The notes beneath the pieces are model-generated. The model had not been told where the DNA came from. It saw only the letters and a list, made by a program, of their open reading frames with translations, and did not search any database. This document shows, piece after piece, positions 26,349 to 35,773 of a DNA stretch of 64,000 nt; within the stretch, counting starts at the first letter, position 1; the number at the start of each line of letters is the position of its first letter. A program made the position numbers and the translations under genes. This DNA comes from Mucilaginibacter cryoferens (lineage in GTDB: Bacteria; Bacteroidota; Bacteroidia; Sphingobacteriales; Sphingobacteriaceae), in NCBI RefSeq assembly GCF_014205845.1, contig NZ_JACHCR010000024.1, forward strand, positions 1 to 64,000, in the 5' to 3' direction.

Positions 26349-27581
26349 TTATATCAATGTTGAAATAATGAAAGCGACTACCGAAATAATAAGCCCAAAC
26401 ATGAATATATTGTATGATGCCCGTAACAGACGGTACTTTTTGCCCAGTACAACACCCTGCGAATAATTATCGCGGATAAGGCTGCCGTACAAAAAGTCGC
26501 TATCGTCCATCATTTTAAGCATGCCTTCCCGGTAATCTTCAAGTGGCATGCGGTAAAAATTTCCAAAGAATAGTAGGTTAACTGTTTTATCCTCAATATC
26601 CTGGCGCGTAAATATACCTTTGGGGATAGATGGCCGCGTTGCAAGTATCGAAAACGTCATGGTTAACAAACTAACACTCAGCAATATAAATGTTGGTATA
26701 AGTTGATTTGAGTGCTCATCTAGTTTTCTTAATACCAAACTAATAATAGCCGATAAAATGATGGAGTTTACAGTGATCATGATATGGGCTTTATTATCGG
26801 CCATATCGCTCAATCGCTGATGATTGGCCGAGCTGATCCTGAACATGGTTTCTATACCCTTTTCGGGCTTATCGCTTTTGTGTTTCTTCCCGTGCTTGTC
26901 GTGATCTTCTTTTTCGGCGTGGTCTTCTTCACCTGCAACAACACTACTATCTGTCTCAACTTCACTTTCTACAGATTCCTCTTTTATGTCGACTTGTTTT
27001 TCTAGCAGTCTATCCAGGTTCTTTTGTTGCTGATCGCCTAGCAACAGGCGACAATAATCGGTAAAGTAGCGATGCTCTTGCAATAGTTCGATGCTTTTTT
27101 CGCGCCATACATCTTTATCAAGTGTAATGTTCTTCACCTTTTCAATTTCTTTACGAACCATTTTACTGCGTTCTCTGAAATCGTCGGTGCCTAAATGAAA
27201 AAGGTCGGCATCGCAAATGATTTCCTGTAACAAGCCTACAGGTTTCTGAGGCATTTCTGTGGCCAGTATGCAGCCTTTTATCTTGTCAATTACTTCTGAG
27301 GATACTTTTAATTGTTGCAGCTCGTGCTCGGCTATGCTGATGCTTTTTGCTTCGTGCTCGGCCTTATCGGTAAAGTAGCCGGTATCATGAAACCAGGAGG
27401 CAGCCACAACGGCAAAAAAATCTTCGTCGCTCAGTTGGTAATGGTTGGCTATTTTGGTGGCAGCGGCTACTACATCTTTAGTATGCCCAAGGTTATGGTA
27501 TATCAGGTCTGGGTCCTGGTAGGCATCAAAATAAGATACCACGTATTGCCTTACATCTTCTAGTAACTGTTGAAATTTCAT
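26349..27581 (-). CDS. HD-domain phosphohydrolase fused to a PycTM-type membrane effector domain
   Basis: About 410 residues. Residues 1-185 are an HD domain with YHNLGH, WFHDTGYF and ICDADLFHLG supplying the H...HD...D metal ligands. A charged linker (about 195-245, rich in E, K, D and H) follows, then a region of three or four helices (VNSIILSAIISLVL, FILLSVSLLTMTF, FMFGLIISVVAFI) of the DUF5706/PycTM kind. PycTM domains are effectors of the Pycsar anti-phage system, where a cyclic pyrimidine nucleotide triggers membrane damage. No classical pyrimidine cyclase gene is adjacent. The ATG at 27581 is chosen over an upstream TTG. It is first in the operon, so it may use its HD domain on a nucleotide linked with ppk1. 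Confidence 0.8.
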   Translation of the reverse strand: MKFQQLLEDVRQYVVSYFDAYQDPDLIYHNLGHTKDVVAAATKIANHYQLSDEDFFAVVAASWFHDTGYFTDKAEHEAKSISIAEHELQQLKVSSEVIDKIKGCILATEMPQKPVGLLQEIICDADLFHLGTDDFRERSKMVRKEIEKVKNITLDKDVWREKSIELLQEHRYFTDYCRLLLGDQQQKNLDRLLEKQVDIKEESVESEVETDSSVVAGEEDHAEKEDHDKHGKKHKSDKPEKGIETMFRISSANHQRLSDMADNKAHIMITVNSIILSAIISLVLRKLDEHSNQLIPTFILLSVSLLTMTFSILATRPSIPKGIFTRQDIEDKTVNLLFFGNFYRMPLEDYREGMLKMMDDSDFLYGSLIRDNYSQGVVLGKKYRLLRASYNIFMFGLIISVVAFIISTLI

Positions 27582-27741
27582 TTGGGCCAGTGTAAATGTT
27601 TTAATCAAATTTATTCTAAAAATCCCGATTTAAAGCTGAATTAATATTATAAGCAATATTAATAGTTCTCAATCACAGGTGAACGGCATCAATCCAATGG
27701 CTATGGGAACTTTCCCATTTATATGCTAATACATAAACCAA

Positions 27742-30303
27742 CTATTGATCTTTATGATCATTGGGTCCTTCGTAACTATAATTATAAGGCGGATAAGGTA
27801 CTATAAAAGTATCCTCCACCCTATGTGATCTTTTAAAATATGGAATACCAACGCCTGCAGCTATCAACGCATATACTAAAACATACGGATGCGGCTGTAC
27901 AATCTTATTATGCTTTAATAACAACGTGCATATAAAATCTACAAGCACAAAACCTGCTGTATATAATAAATAGGCGGTTATTACTTTAGGCAAAATATCG
28001 CGCTTGTTTAGCAATAGTACAAGACAGTAAACAGAGTATATCATCAAAACTATAAAGCAACCCACTTCCATTATTACAAATAGTTTATAACCAATTGCTG
28101 TGCCTAAATTCCAGGTGGTAATACTAAAATAGTCGCCGCTGCCTAGTACAGCTAAAGAGAAGAACGCGGTTAAAAACAATATAACGGCCACCAATACAAG
28201 CCAGCCGCCAACGGGTGTAAATGTTGAACCATAGCTAAAAACAATACCCGGCGTTTCGCGCTGATAAAACCATACGCCTAAAAAGATAAGCCCTACGGTA
28301 AGGAAACCGGCGAACATTACCATAAAACCATTTACGGTTGCAGGTTGCTCGTTCCCTGTGTTATAACTGAAGCTGTAGCCTAAACCATTGTACTTAAGTT
28401 TCGTAATATCAGCTTTAAACTCGGCCAGTTTATTTACGGGCACGTTATCTTTAAGGTACGATAGCTTATAGTTAAGCAACAGGGTATCGCCGGATACAGA
28501 ATAATCGGACGAAAATTTATAATAATCCCGGCTGATGCTGTTGCTGCGTTTCTCAATATCCCAACCACCAGGTAATATTACCGTGGCTGTATAATCGTAA
28601 TTAAGCGGATAACTAATTGCCACCGGAGTTTTTGTTTGCCCATTGATGGAGGGAAACTGTTGCGATATATAACTGGCATACAGATCGGCGGATCGTTTAT
28701 TGGTTTCAGAATCTGTTTTAAAAAAATCTTTAATGGTATAAGTTTCTATAGTGGTAAGTACATTTTTTTCCAGGTTATCTATCACCGTTACAGAATCCTT
28801 CTGCTCTATCTTAGCGTATGTTTTTGAATAATACTCCAGGTAGCTTTTTTCGGTTTCGGCCATGCCGGAAGAGGCCAGCCGGCTGCGGATATCATCGGCC
28901 TCGTTAAGGGTATAGGTAGTTTTTACCTTAAACTCCACCGGGGCTTTATCATTTTTTATTTTATAAATATCGTTTAAGATCACTTTACCAGCTTTTGATT
29001 GCGGGATAGTAGTAAGCCCGGTATTACCGGCCTTTAATACCAAACCCAGCCCATAATTGGGAAAGTAAATATCGGTACCTGTGCCGCCCTGGTAACTGAT
29101 GGTAGCATCAACCCAAACCTGTTTACCCTGTACATTGGCGGTAACCACAGCATGGTCGAAAGCATAATAAGTTGGCAGGTAGCTGGCAATATGCTCCCTG
29201 ATCCCTGAGTTAACCAGCACCATAGCGGCATCAATGCCATCGGCCTTTAACATAGATACCAATAACAACGATTTATCTTTACAATCGCCGTAGCGCTGTT
29301 TAAATACCTTCTCTGGGTTATTGGCGCGATGCGAATACTGACCAATTTCGATACCCATATACCGCACTTCATCCTGAACAGTTTTTACGGCCTCTCTAAA
29401 ATATTTTTCCTGGTTGCTGCCGGTTTTGGCTTTTATCTGGGCTATGCGCTCGGCAAGTTCGCCTTTAATATTGGTGGCAGGCGGGTTAATCCTTAAAGCC
29501 CAGTTGGTAACGCCGGCCCAATTATCAAATTCGCTTACCTGCAAGCGTGGCCGGCTCTCGTACCATGCCGGTTGGCTATCATCATCCCGGGTAGCAGCCA
29601 CCTGGAAAGCCTCATACGCGTAGCGTTTTAACCCCTCGCCTTCGGTAATGGCAACTTTGGGCACGTTGTTGATTGATTTGAAGTTTAATTTTTTTTGTGC
29701 CGATGTGATGAGCGCCGTATATTGATGCGCTATGGGCTGAGACCACTGAAAAGCAATGTCATCACAAAACCGACCGTTAAATATAGGGTTACGACCGGTA
29801 AGCGTATATGAATATTCAATCCGGTCGCCTTTACGGATATCATCGAGAATAAGCAAAGCCGAATAGCTGCCCTGATAAATAAAGTTCGATAGATCCTGCT
29901 CATCGGCTATCACTTTAAAGGCTGATACATTTAAACGGTTAATGGGTTTATTGTTACGCCAAACAATGATCTCATGAAAATCGAGCCGCTGAAAACTGGG
30001 GTCGAACCCAACATTTATTTGTGACGCGTTCTGGATACCCGTTTCAGAAACTATCTCCTTTATCACATGGTGATAATCGGCCTGTTTTTCTATATGCTCC
30101 TGTTGCTCTATAAGCGCGTAAAAATATCCTCTTTCGATTGTACGTGCCGATGGCCGTTGATTGTAGGGCTTACAGGTGCTTAACCACGTGGGTTTAGGTG
30201 TTACGTGTACTACAGGAGTCCCCGCCTTAACAACCTTATAGTTACTCAATAAAATTAAACCACCAACTACAAGGGTAAAATATATTTTAAAACGTTTTTG
30301 CAT
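27742..30303 (-). CDS. DUF3857 and transglutaminase-core protein with C-terminal membrane helices
   Basis: About 853 residues. A signal peptide is followed by a DUF3857 region (about 60-250), a transglutaminase/papain-like core with catalytic YGDCKDKS (Cys), FDHAVV (His) and WVDAT (Asp), and a C-terminal part with five or so membrane helices and a short tail rich in P, Y and N. Bacteroidota transglutaminase-like proteins of this sort are secreted or membrane-anchored and have no known substrate. The ATG at 30303 is preferred over one at 30327. The hairpins upstream end the preceding DUF2723 transcript, so this gene has its own promoter or depends on read-through. Confidence 0.85.
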   Translation of the reverse strand: MQKRFKIYFTLVVGGLILLSNYKVVKAGTPVVHVTPKPTWLSTCKPYNQRPSARTIERGYFYALIEQQEHIEKQADYHHVIKEIVSETGIQNASQINVGFDPSFQRLDFHEIIVWRNNKPINRLNVSAFKVIADEQDLSNFIYQGSYSALLILDDIRKGDRIEYSYTLTGRNPIFNGRFCDDIAFQWSQPIAHQYTALITSAQKKLNFKSINNVPKVAITEGEGLKRYAYEAFQVAATRDDDSQPAWYESRPRLQVSEFDNWAGVTNWALRINPPATNIKGELAERIAQIKAKTGSNQEKYFREAVKTVQDEVRYMGIEIGQYSHRANNPEKVFKQRYGDCKDKSLLLVSMLKADGIDAAMVLVNSGIREHIASYLPTYYAFDHAVVTANVQGKQVWVDATISYQGGTGTDIYFPNYGLGLVLKAGNTGLTTIPQSKAGKVILNDIYKIKNDKAPVEFKVKTTYTLNEADDIRSRLASSGMAETEKSYLEYYSKTYAKIEQKDSVTVIDNLEKNVLTTIETYTIKDFFKTDSETNKRSADLYASYISQQFPSINGQTKTPVAISYPLNYDYTATVILPGGWDIEKRSNSISRDYYKFSSDYSVSGDTLLLNYKLSYLKDNVPVNKLAEFKADITKLKYNGLGYSFSYNTGNEQPATVNGFMVMFAGFLTVGLIFLGVWFYQRETPGIVFSYGSTFTPVGGWLVLVAVILFLTAFFSLAVLGSGDYFSITTWNLGTAIGYKLFVIMEVGCFIVLMIYSVYCLVLLLNKRDILPKVITAYLLYTAGFVLVDFICTLLLKHNKIVQPHPYVLVYALIAAGVGIPYFKRSHRVEDTFIVPYPPYNYSYEGPNDHKDQ

Positions 30304-30327
30304 GCCGCTATGAAAATAAATAAACAA

Positions 30328-30368
30328 CCCGACTTTATGATTATTTATTTAATAATCATAAAGTCGGG
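30328..30368 (-). terminator. Long perfect hairpin, probable terminator
   Basis: An 18-base-pair perfect stem (30328-30345 with 30351-30368) with a 5-base loop. On the minus strand it is followed by a T-rich stretch. It lies downstream of the DUF2723 gene and just before the DUF3857 gene. Confidence 0.75.
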
Positions 30369-30386
30369 CCATCCATTAAAACAACA

Positions 30387-30417
30387 AAAGGATATTTCCA
30401 TCTGGAAATATCCCTTT
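30387..30417 (-). terminator. Second hairpin of a tandem terminator
   Basis: GATATTTCCA (30391-30400) pairs with TGGAAATATC (30403-30412) and the stem extends slightly outward. On the minus strand a T-rich run follows. With the hairpin at 30328-30368 it forms a tandem terminator for the DUF2723 gene. Confidence 0.65.
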
Positions 30418-30439
30418 GTGAATATGCAATTAAGTAAGG

Positions 30440-33400
30440 TTACTGTTGCTGGTTGCCCAATATTGGTGCAAACTTTTTAACGTAATCTTTCAATTGGCCA
30501 TCAAACTTTTTAAATAAAACTGTTTGATTGTTTTCTTTCATAAAATCAGTTATGCCATTTAATATCTGTAAGCCTATTTGCACATCACGTGTGTTTAAGG
30601 TATTACTGTTATCGGTTAATAAATGATAGTTATAATCAAGCTGATCTGTTACGTAATCATCCAGGTGGTTTACCATTTTGGTACCCAATACCACATCATT
30701 TAACTGAAAAGCCATCTGCACTAAAAATATTTTACGACCAGCTATATCAATATACGGATTAATATCCGGCATTTCCTGATCGTATTTATGCAGGGCTTTT
30801 AAAGCCAGATCTTTGTGCCCTTCTTTCATCAGGTTTTGGATCAGATCTGTAAAAGTGGTGGTCATTACCGGGTAGAACATCGATGTAGACTCATGATCAA
30901 GATATTTGGCAGTTTTAAAATTACCAAATTTAAACTTGTTCATTACGTTATCATACATTACCAATGTATTGGTTTTGCTTAGCTGATCGCGGATGGTTGT
31001 GTCTTTCTGAAAAGGGATTAAATGGTAAGTGAAACCTTCTTTATAAAGATATGGTTGTAAACCTATCAGGTTTTCGTTACCGATGGTTGTTGTAAAGCAA
31101 ATAGGCCTTTTCCAGTTATTATGCGCCAGGATATCAAGCATAGCCAAATTTTCTTTAGTTACATAGTTTGGCGGAAATTTCCAATCCATAATGGTAGCAA
31201 GCCTGCTTTTTTGCTCTGGCGTAACAACACCCATTTTTACAACTTCATCAGGGTTTATGGTTATCTTTAAGTTTTTGGTTGGCATGTAATTACCATAATC
31301 GCCGCTTTGGTATTCAACCTGGGCTGCTTTATCATCAGATGTAATAAAATCAAAAACCTCTTTCACCTCCTGGGGGCCATCCAGTTTACGGTCGTTGTAA
31401 TAAATGGCATCCCTCACTCCTTCTTTGTATTTATCAAAAGGCATGGTGATAGGCAATGGTTCCGACTCGTTCATTTTCTTTTGCATCTGGCGTATATACC
31501 AATCGCCGGTAAACAAGCTCAGGTTAACGATGCGCACATCAGGCCTGATGCCTTCTACTTCCTGATCGTACCATAATGAGTAGGTATCATTATCGCCGTA
31601 GGTAAATAAAATAGCATCTTTAGGGCACGATATCAGGTAGTTGTAAGCCATATCATGCGGTGTCATTTTGGTCGATCTATCATGATTGCCCCATTCTTTA
31701 CTAGCCAATAATACCGGTGCAGCCAATAAACATATAGCGGTTGAAGCAATGGCAGCAGTTTTGCCATCAATAAATTTACGGGCACCCTCGGCTATGGCTA
31801 TAACGCCCAAACCAATCCAAATAGCAAACGCATAAAACGAGCCCACATAAGAGTAATCACGCTCTCGCGGCTGCACGTTGGCCTGGTTTACATATAAAAC
31901 AATAGCTAAACCTGTAAAAAAGAAAAGCAGCAGCACAATAAGCGCATCCTTTTGTTTACGGGTAAAATGATAAGCGGCGCCTATTAAACCAATAATAAGT
32001 GGCAATGCATATAATGGTGTATAGGTAACTGCCGTTGTAACCGATTTTGGCAAATGCTTGCCGCCATCAAAAATACCGGTTGTCCAGTTACCATCAATAT
32101 TTTCGGTGCTTTGCTGCCCATCGGCATCGTTGTAACGGCCAACAAAATTCCACATAAAGTAACGCCAGTACATCTGGTACATTTGCCAGCTGAGCATCCA
32201 TTTCATGTTATCACCAAAAGTCGGCGCCTGTCCGTCTGGTATTCGTAACCATTCTTTATAAAATTGTACATCCTGTGCGTCAGAACTGTACATACGTGGT
32301 AATATGGTGGTGTGGCTATACTCGTAATCAACTTTATGGCCGGCATTTTCGTAGTTGGTTTTTCCTTTACGGTAAATAATGTTTCCATCTTTTTGATCGG
32401 TAACCTGCGCATCGTAATACTGACCAAACAACAATGGGTTTTCGCCATACTGAATACGGTTTAAGTAACCGTACAGTGTAAATGCATTATCCGGGTGCGA
32501 GTTGTTCAAATCGGGGTTTGCACTTGCCCTGATAGGTATATAAGCAAATGAACCGTAGCCTAAATAAATAAAGGCAAGGCACAATAAAGCAAGGTTTAAC
32601 ACCGGCTTTTTGGCACGTATGCTGTACACAATACCCAATACCAATGCGGCTACAATTAAGAGTAGAAAGAAGAAGGCACCACTGCCAAAACCCATTCCCA
32701 ATGTATTTACAAAGAAAAGATCAAAGTAGGCGGCAAATTTTATAGTATATCCCCTAACACCGTACTGCACCAGGCCCAGGATAACAACACCTGCCAAAAA
32801 TGCCAGTATTCCGTTACCTAAAGTTATTTTTTTACTGCGACGGAAGAAATATACAATAGCTAAAGCAGGGATAGTTAATAAGTTAAGCAGGTGAATACCA
32901 ATTGATAAACCAATAACATAGGCAATAAAAATGAGCCATTTATCGGCGCCTTTTTCATCGGCGTGGGCATCCCACTTTAATATGGCCCAAAATACAATAG
33001 CGGTACATAACGATGATAAAGCGAATACAATGGTTTCAACAGCAGAGAACCAAAAGGTATCGGTATAAGTAAATGCCAATGCGCCAACAAGGCCCGCTCC
33101 CATAATAAGTATCAGGTTGGTATCGCTAACAACATCATCGCGTTTGCTGAGCAGCATTTTTTTAGCCAAAGCAGTAATTGTCCAAAACAAAAACATAATG
33201 GTTGCGCCACTTGCAATTGCCGAACCCATATTGGTAAAGTATGGAACCTTGGTATTATCGCCAAAAGAAAGTAACGAAAATACTTTGCCCAACATGGCAA
33301 AAACCGGGTAACCTGGCTGGTGAGCTACCTGTAAACGGTAGGCACATGAAATAAACTCGCCGCAATCCCAAAAACTAACTGAGGGCTCTAAAGTTAAAAT

Positions 33401-33466
33401 GTAGGTGATTGAGGCTATAACAAAGCAAAGCCAGCCTAAAAGATTATTGATTTTTTTGTACTGCAT
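30440..33466 (-). CDS. DUF2723 multi-pass membrane protein (O-mannosyltransferase-like fold)
   Basis: 1008 residues with about a dozen membrane helices in the first 600 and a soluble C-terminal part. The N-terminal ITYILTLEPSVSFWDCGEF is the DUF2723 signature, with an acidic Glu/Asp pair in the first luminal loop like GT-C glycosyltransferases; the animal relative TMEM260 is an O-mannosyltransferase. In Bacteroidota these proteins are widespread, and a role in protein O-glycosylation is suspected but not shown here. The sugar donor is probably lipid-linked. It is transcribed alone and ends at two strong hairpins. Confidence 0.85.
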   Translation of the reverse strand: MQYKKINNLLGWLCFVIASITYILTLEPSVSFWDCGEFISCAYRLQVAHQPGYPVFAMLGKVFSLLSFGDNTKVPYFTNMGSAIASGATIMFLFWTITALAKKMLLSKRDDVVSDTNLILIMGAGLVGALAFTYTDTFWFSAVETIVFALSSLCTAIVFWAILKWDAHADEKGADKWLIFIAYVIGLSIGIHLLNLLTIPALAIVYFFRRSKKITLGNGILAFLAGVVILGLVQYGVRGYTIKFAAYFDLFFVNTLGMGFGSGAFFFLLLIVAALVLGIVYSIRAKKPVLNLALLCLAFIYLGYGSFAYIPIRASANPDLNNSHPDNAFTLYGYLNRIQYGENPLLFGQYYDAQVTDQKDGNIIYRKGKTNYENAGHKVDYEYSHTTILPRMYSSDAQDVQFYKEWLRIPDGQAPTFGDNMKWMLSWQMYQMYWRYFMWNFVGRYNDADGQQSTENIDGNWTTGIFDGGKHLPKSVTTAVTYTPLYALPLIIGLIGAAYHFTRKQKDALIVLLLFFFTGLAIVLYVNQANVQPRERDYSYVGSFYAFAIWIGLGVIAIAEGARKFIDGKTAAIASTAICLLAAPVLLASKEWGNHDRSTKMTPHDMAYNYLISCPKDAILFTYGDNDTYSLWYDQEVEGIRPDVRIVNLSLFTGDWYIRQMQKKMNESEPLPITMPFDKYKEGVRDAIYYNDRKLDGPQEVKEVFDFITSDDKAAQVEYQSGDYGNYMPTKNLKITINPDEVVKMGVVTPEQKSRLATIMDWKFPPNYVTKENLAMLDILAHNNWKRPICFTTTIGNENLIGLQPYLYKEGFTYHLIPFQKDTTIRDQLSKTNTLVMYDNVMNKFKFGNFKTAKYLDHESTSMFYPVMTTTFTDLIQNLMKEGHKDLALKALHKYDQEMPDINPYIDIAGRKIFLVQMAFQLNDVVLGTKMVNHLDDYVTDQLDYNYHLLTDNSNTLNTRDVQIGLQILNGITDFMKENNQTVLFKKFDGQLKDYVKKFAPILGNQQQ

Positions 33467-33580
33467 TTATATAAATAGTAATGGTTTTTACGCGCGGGCA
33501 AATATCATGATTTTTATAACTTATTTAAAAAAAAGCTATCTACCCCGTCAAATTTAACATTTATTAACTTTTTTGAGGAA

Positions 33581-33785
33581 TTGATTTTGGGACTTTTGGA
33601 CAAAGGACTATCGGACAAAAGATATTTATTGTAGCGTCCTTATATCTTCTCCTAAAGTATTTACAATACCCCGTTTGTCTCATTGTCAAAAAAGCCTCTC
33701 CCCAAAAAACTTTGTCTGATAGTCTTTGTTACCTACTCTAAAAATCTTTCGTCCGATAGTCCGAAAATCCTTTGTCCAAAAATCA
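33581..33785. repeat. Long imperfect inverted repeat in a divergent promoter region
   Basis: The left arm (33581-33625) and the right arm (33740-33785, reversed) share TTGATTTT, GGACAAAGGA and CGGACTATCGGAC-like words with a few shifts. Within each arm the GGAC word recurs every 10-12 bases. The 369-base gap between the divergent DUF2723 and RemB-like genes contains nothing else that I recognise. Confidence 0.65.
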
Positions 33786-33835
33786 ATTAATAATGAAATT
33801 TTTTTCTTACCATAAATAATACTTATTTTGTTGCG

Positions 33836-35464
33836 ATGCAAAAACTTTACTTTTTCAGTTTCAGAAAATCTTTTTTGTTAGCCGGAATTATCCTTTTTTC
33901 GGTGCAATTAAGTAAGGCTCAGTCTACTTACCTACCCGACTCGTACCAGCTATATCAAAAGTTCAACGCCGATATTTATTCAACAAAAACGGCGTTTCAT
34001 ACTTCCATGCGCCCTTTTTTAATTGATAGCTTAATTCAGCACAGCTATGATTCGTTGATGAACGTGGGTGTAAGCGACAAATATAAAAGCTGGTTTAACC
34101 GCAAATTATTCAACGAACACCTGTTTGATGTTAAAAGGCCCGATTATACCTTTTATGGCGATGTTATACTGGATTTAACGGCGGGAAAAGATTTCACCGG
34201 CAAAAAATCGACTTATTTAAATACCCGCGGTTACCAGTTTGGTGGCACAGTAGGCAAAAACTTTTCGTTTTTTACCAGCGGCTTCGAAAATGCAGCAAAG
34301 TTTCCTACTTACTACAATAATGTAGTAAACGCCAATCAATTTATACCAGGGCAGGCATATTTAAGAAACTATGTAGGCATACCAAAAAACTCGGCAGATT
34401 GGTCGTACGTTACCGCTATTTTATCCTATAATGTAACCAAAAACATTAATGTTACCTTGGGCGAGGATAAAATGTTTATAGGCGATGGCTACAGGTCATT
34501 ATTACTATCAGATTATGCAGCAAACATGCCGCTGTTAAGGATTACCGCCAATTTAGGTAAACATGTACAATACATGGCAACCTGGGCTTATATTGAAGAC
34601 ACGCACGAAACTAAATTTGATGTATTTGGCAGCAATCGCCGTAAATGGGCATTTTTTCATTATGTAGACTGGAACGTAAGCAACCGGGTTTCCTTCGGCT
34701 TCTTTAATGCGCTTATATCGCCGGAGGCTGATGCAAATGGTAACCGGCGCGGTTTTGATGTCAACTTCATTAACCCTCTATTGTTTTCGAGCTCATTAGG
34801 CCCGTCTCAACAACCTAAAGACAATACATTGGTAGGCTTTACTGCCAAATACAAAATACTGGATAAAACGGCTTTATATGCCCAATTGTTATTGGACAGA
34901 TTTAAAGCCAGCGACTTTTTCTCGGGCAATAATGCCGATAATACCAACGGCGTGCAGGTGGGTATCCGAGGTGCCGACTTGCTTGCGGTTAAACATTTCA
35001 ACTACTTGTTTGAGTTTAATACCGTTAAGCCATACACTTATCAAAACTCCAATACCATCAGTAGCTATAATTTTTATGGCGATCCTTTAGCTCATCCTCT
35101 GGGTGCAAACTTCAGAGAGGTTTTGGGTATTCTGAACTACTCTATCGGCAGGATTGACTTACAAGGTCAGGTAAATTATGCCAAATACGGTCTGGATAAT
35201 TTAATAACAGACAACAATGGTAAAACGGTAAATAAGCCCTTTGTACCAACAGATAACACCACAACAACTATTGGCCAGGGAATAAGCACACAGCTTTATT
35301 ATGCAGAAGGTACGATATCATTTTTATTAAACCCTAAATACAACTTGCGTTTTGAGTTAAGCGGGCTGTACCGTAAAGAAAGCAATGCATTAGCAGACAA
35401 CAAAACAACGATGCTTACTTTTGGGTTGAGGAGCTCGTTCAGGAATTTGTATCATGATTTTTAA
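33836..35464 (+). CDS. RemB-like outer-membrane beta-barrel protein
   Basis: 542 residues with a signal peptide ending in SKAQ. The middle and C-terminal parts are rich in alternating strands ending with aromatic residues, as in an outer-membrane barrel, and segments such as GEDKMFIGDGYRSLLLSDYA recall RemB/Wzi-type proteins. RemB of Flavobacterium johnsoniae takes part in gliding, and Wzi holds capsule at the surface. This may therefore be a surface-polysaccharide or adhesion protein. It is transcribed alone; a hairpin with a T-run follows the stop. The RemB name is a similarity, not evidence of motility. Confidence 0.6.
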   Translation: MQKLYFFSFRKSFLLAGIILFSVQLSKAQSTYLPDSYQLYQKFNADIYSTKTAFHTSMRPFLIDSLIQHSYDSLMNVGVSDKYKSWFNRKLFNEHLFDVKRPDYTFYGDVILDLTAGKDFTGKKSTYLNTRGYQFGGTVGKNFSFFTSGFENAAKFPTYYNNVVNANQFIPGQAYLRNYVGIPKNSADWSYVTAILSYNVTKNINVTLGEDKMFIGDGYRSLLLSDYAANMPLLRITANLGKHVQYMATWAYIEDTHETKFDVFGSNRRKWAFFHYVDWNVSNRVSFGFFNALISPEADANGNRRGFDVNFINPLLFSSSLGPSQQPKDNTLVGFTAKYKILDKTALYAQLLLDRFKASDFFSGNNADNTNGVQVGIRGADLLAVKHFNYLFEFNTVKPYTYQNSNTISSYNFYGDPLAHPLGANFREVLGILNYSIGRIDLQGQVNYAKYGLDNLITDNNGKTVNKPFVPTDNTTTTIGQGISTQLYYAEGTISFLLNPKYNLRFELSGLYRKESNALADNKTTMLTFGLRSSFRNLYHDF

Positions 35465-35507
35465 ACAGATTTTTTAGCTGTTAAGCGATACTTTGCTTTT
35501 AAAATAT

Positions 35508-35540
35508 AAAAACGTGATACTTAAACTATCACGTTTTTTT
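35508..35540 (+). terminator. Rho-independent terminator of the RemB-like gene
   Basis: AACGTGATA (35511-35519) pairs perfectly with TATCACGTT (35527-35535), with a 7-base loop, followed by a run of seven T. Confidence 0.85.
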
Positions 35541-35558
35541 GTTCATCGCTATTTTAAA

Positions 35559-35702
35559 CTATAGCTGTTTTTTGGGAGCGCCAAAAACGAGCCCAAGCGA
35601 AACTCCCAGGGCTATACCTATAGCAAGGTTATTGAAAGCGAGGCCAAGTACTACTCCAAGAGCTATCCCGATAGCTAAATACGATTGGTTAAGGTTTTTC
35701 AT
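35559..35702 (-). CDS. 47-residue glycine-rich hydrophobic peptide
   Basis: An ATG at 35702 opens a 47-codon frame ending with TAG at 35559. The peptide has a short polar head (MKNLNQSYL), two near-identical halves (AIGIALGVVLGLAFNNL and AIGIALGVSLGLVFG) and a basic tail (APKKQL). The GxxxG-like spacing is typical of glycine-zipper membrane peptides, which pack as helical hairpins. The internal duplication and clean ends make it a likely real gene. It converges on the RemB-like gene's terminator. Its function is unknown; a small membrane-associated peptide or a toxin-like peptide are both possible, and no antitoxin is seen. Confidence 0.7.
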   Translation of the reverse strand: MKNLNQSYLAIGIALGVVLGLAFNNLAIGIALGVSLGLVFGAPKKQL

Positions 35703-35773
35703 TTAGGTATATATTTTTTCTGCTGACAGGCAGTTGTCATTGTTATCAGATAAATTTACAATATAATACTATT

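Noticed and set aside
26349..27581. A complete Pycsar defence system
   Set aside because: Only the PycTM-type effector is clear. There is no adjacent class III cyclase with its metal motifs, so I keep this as a question and not a call.
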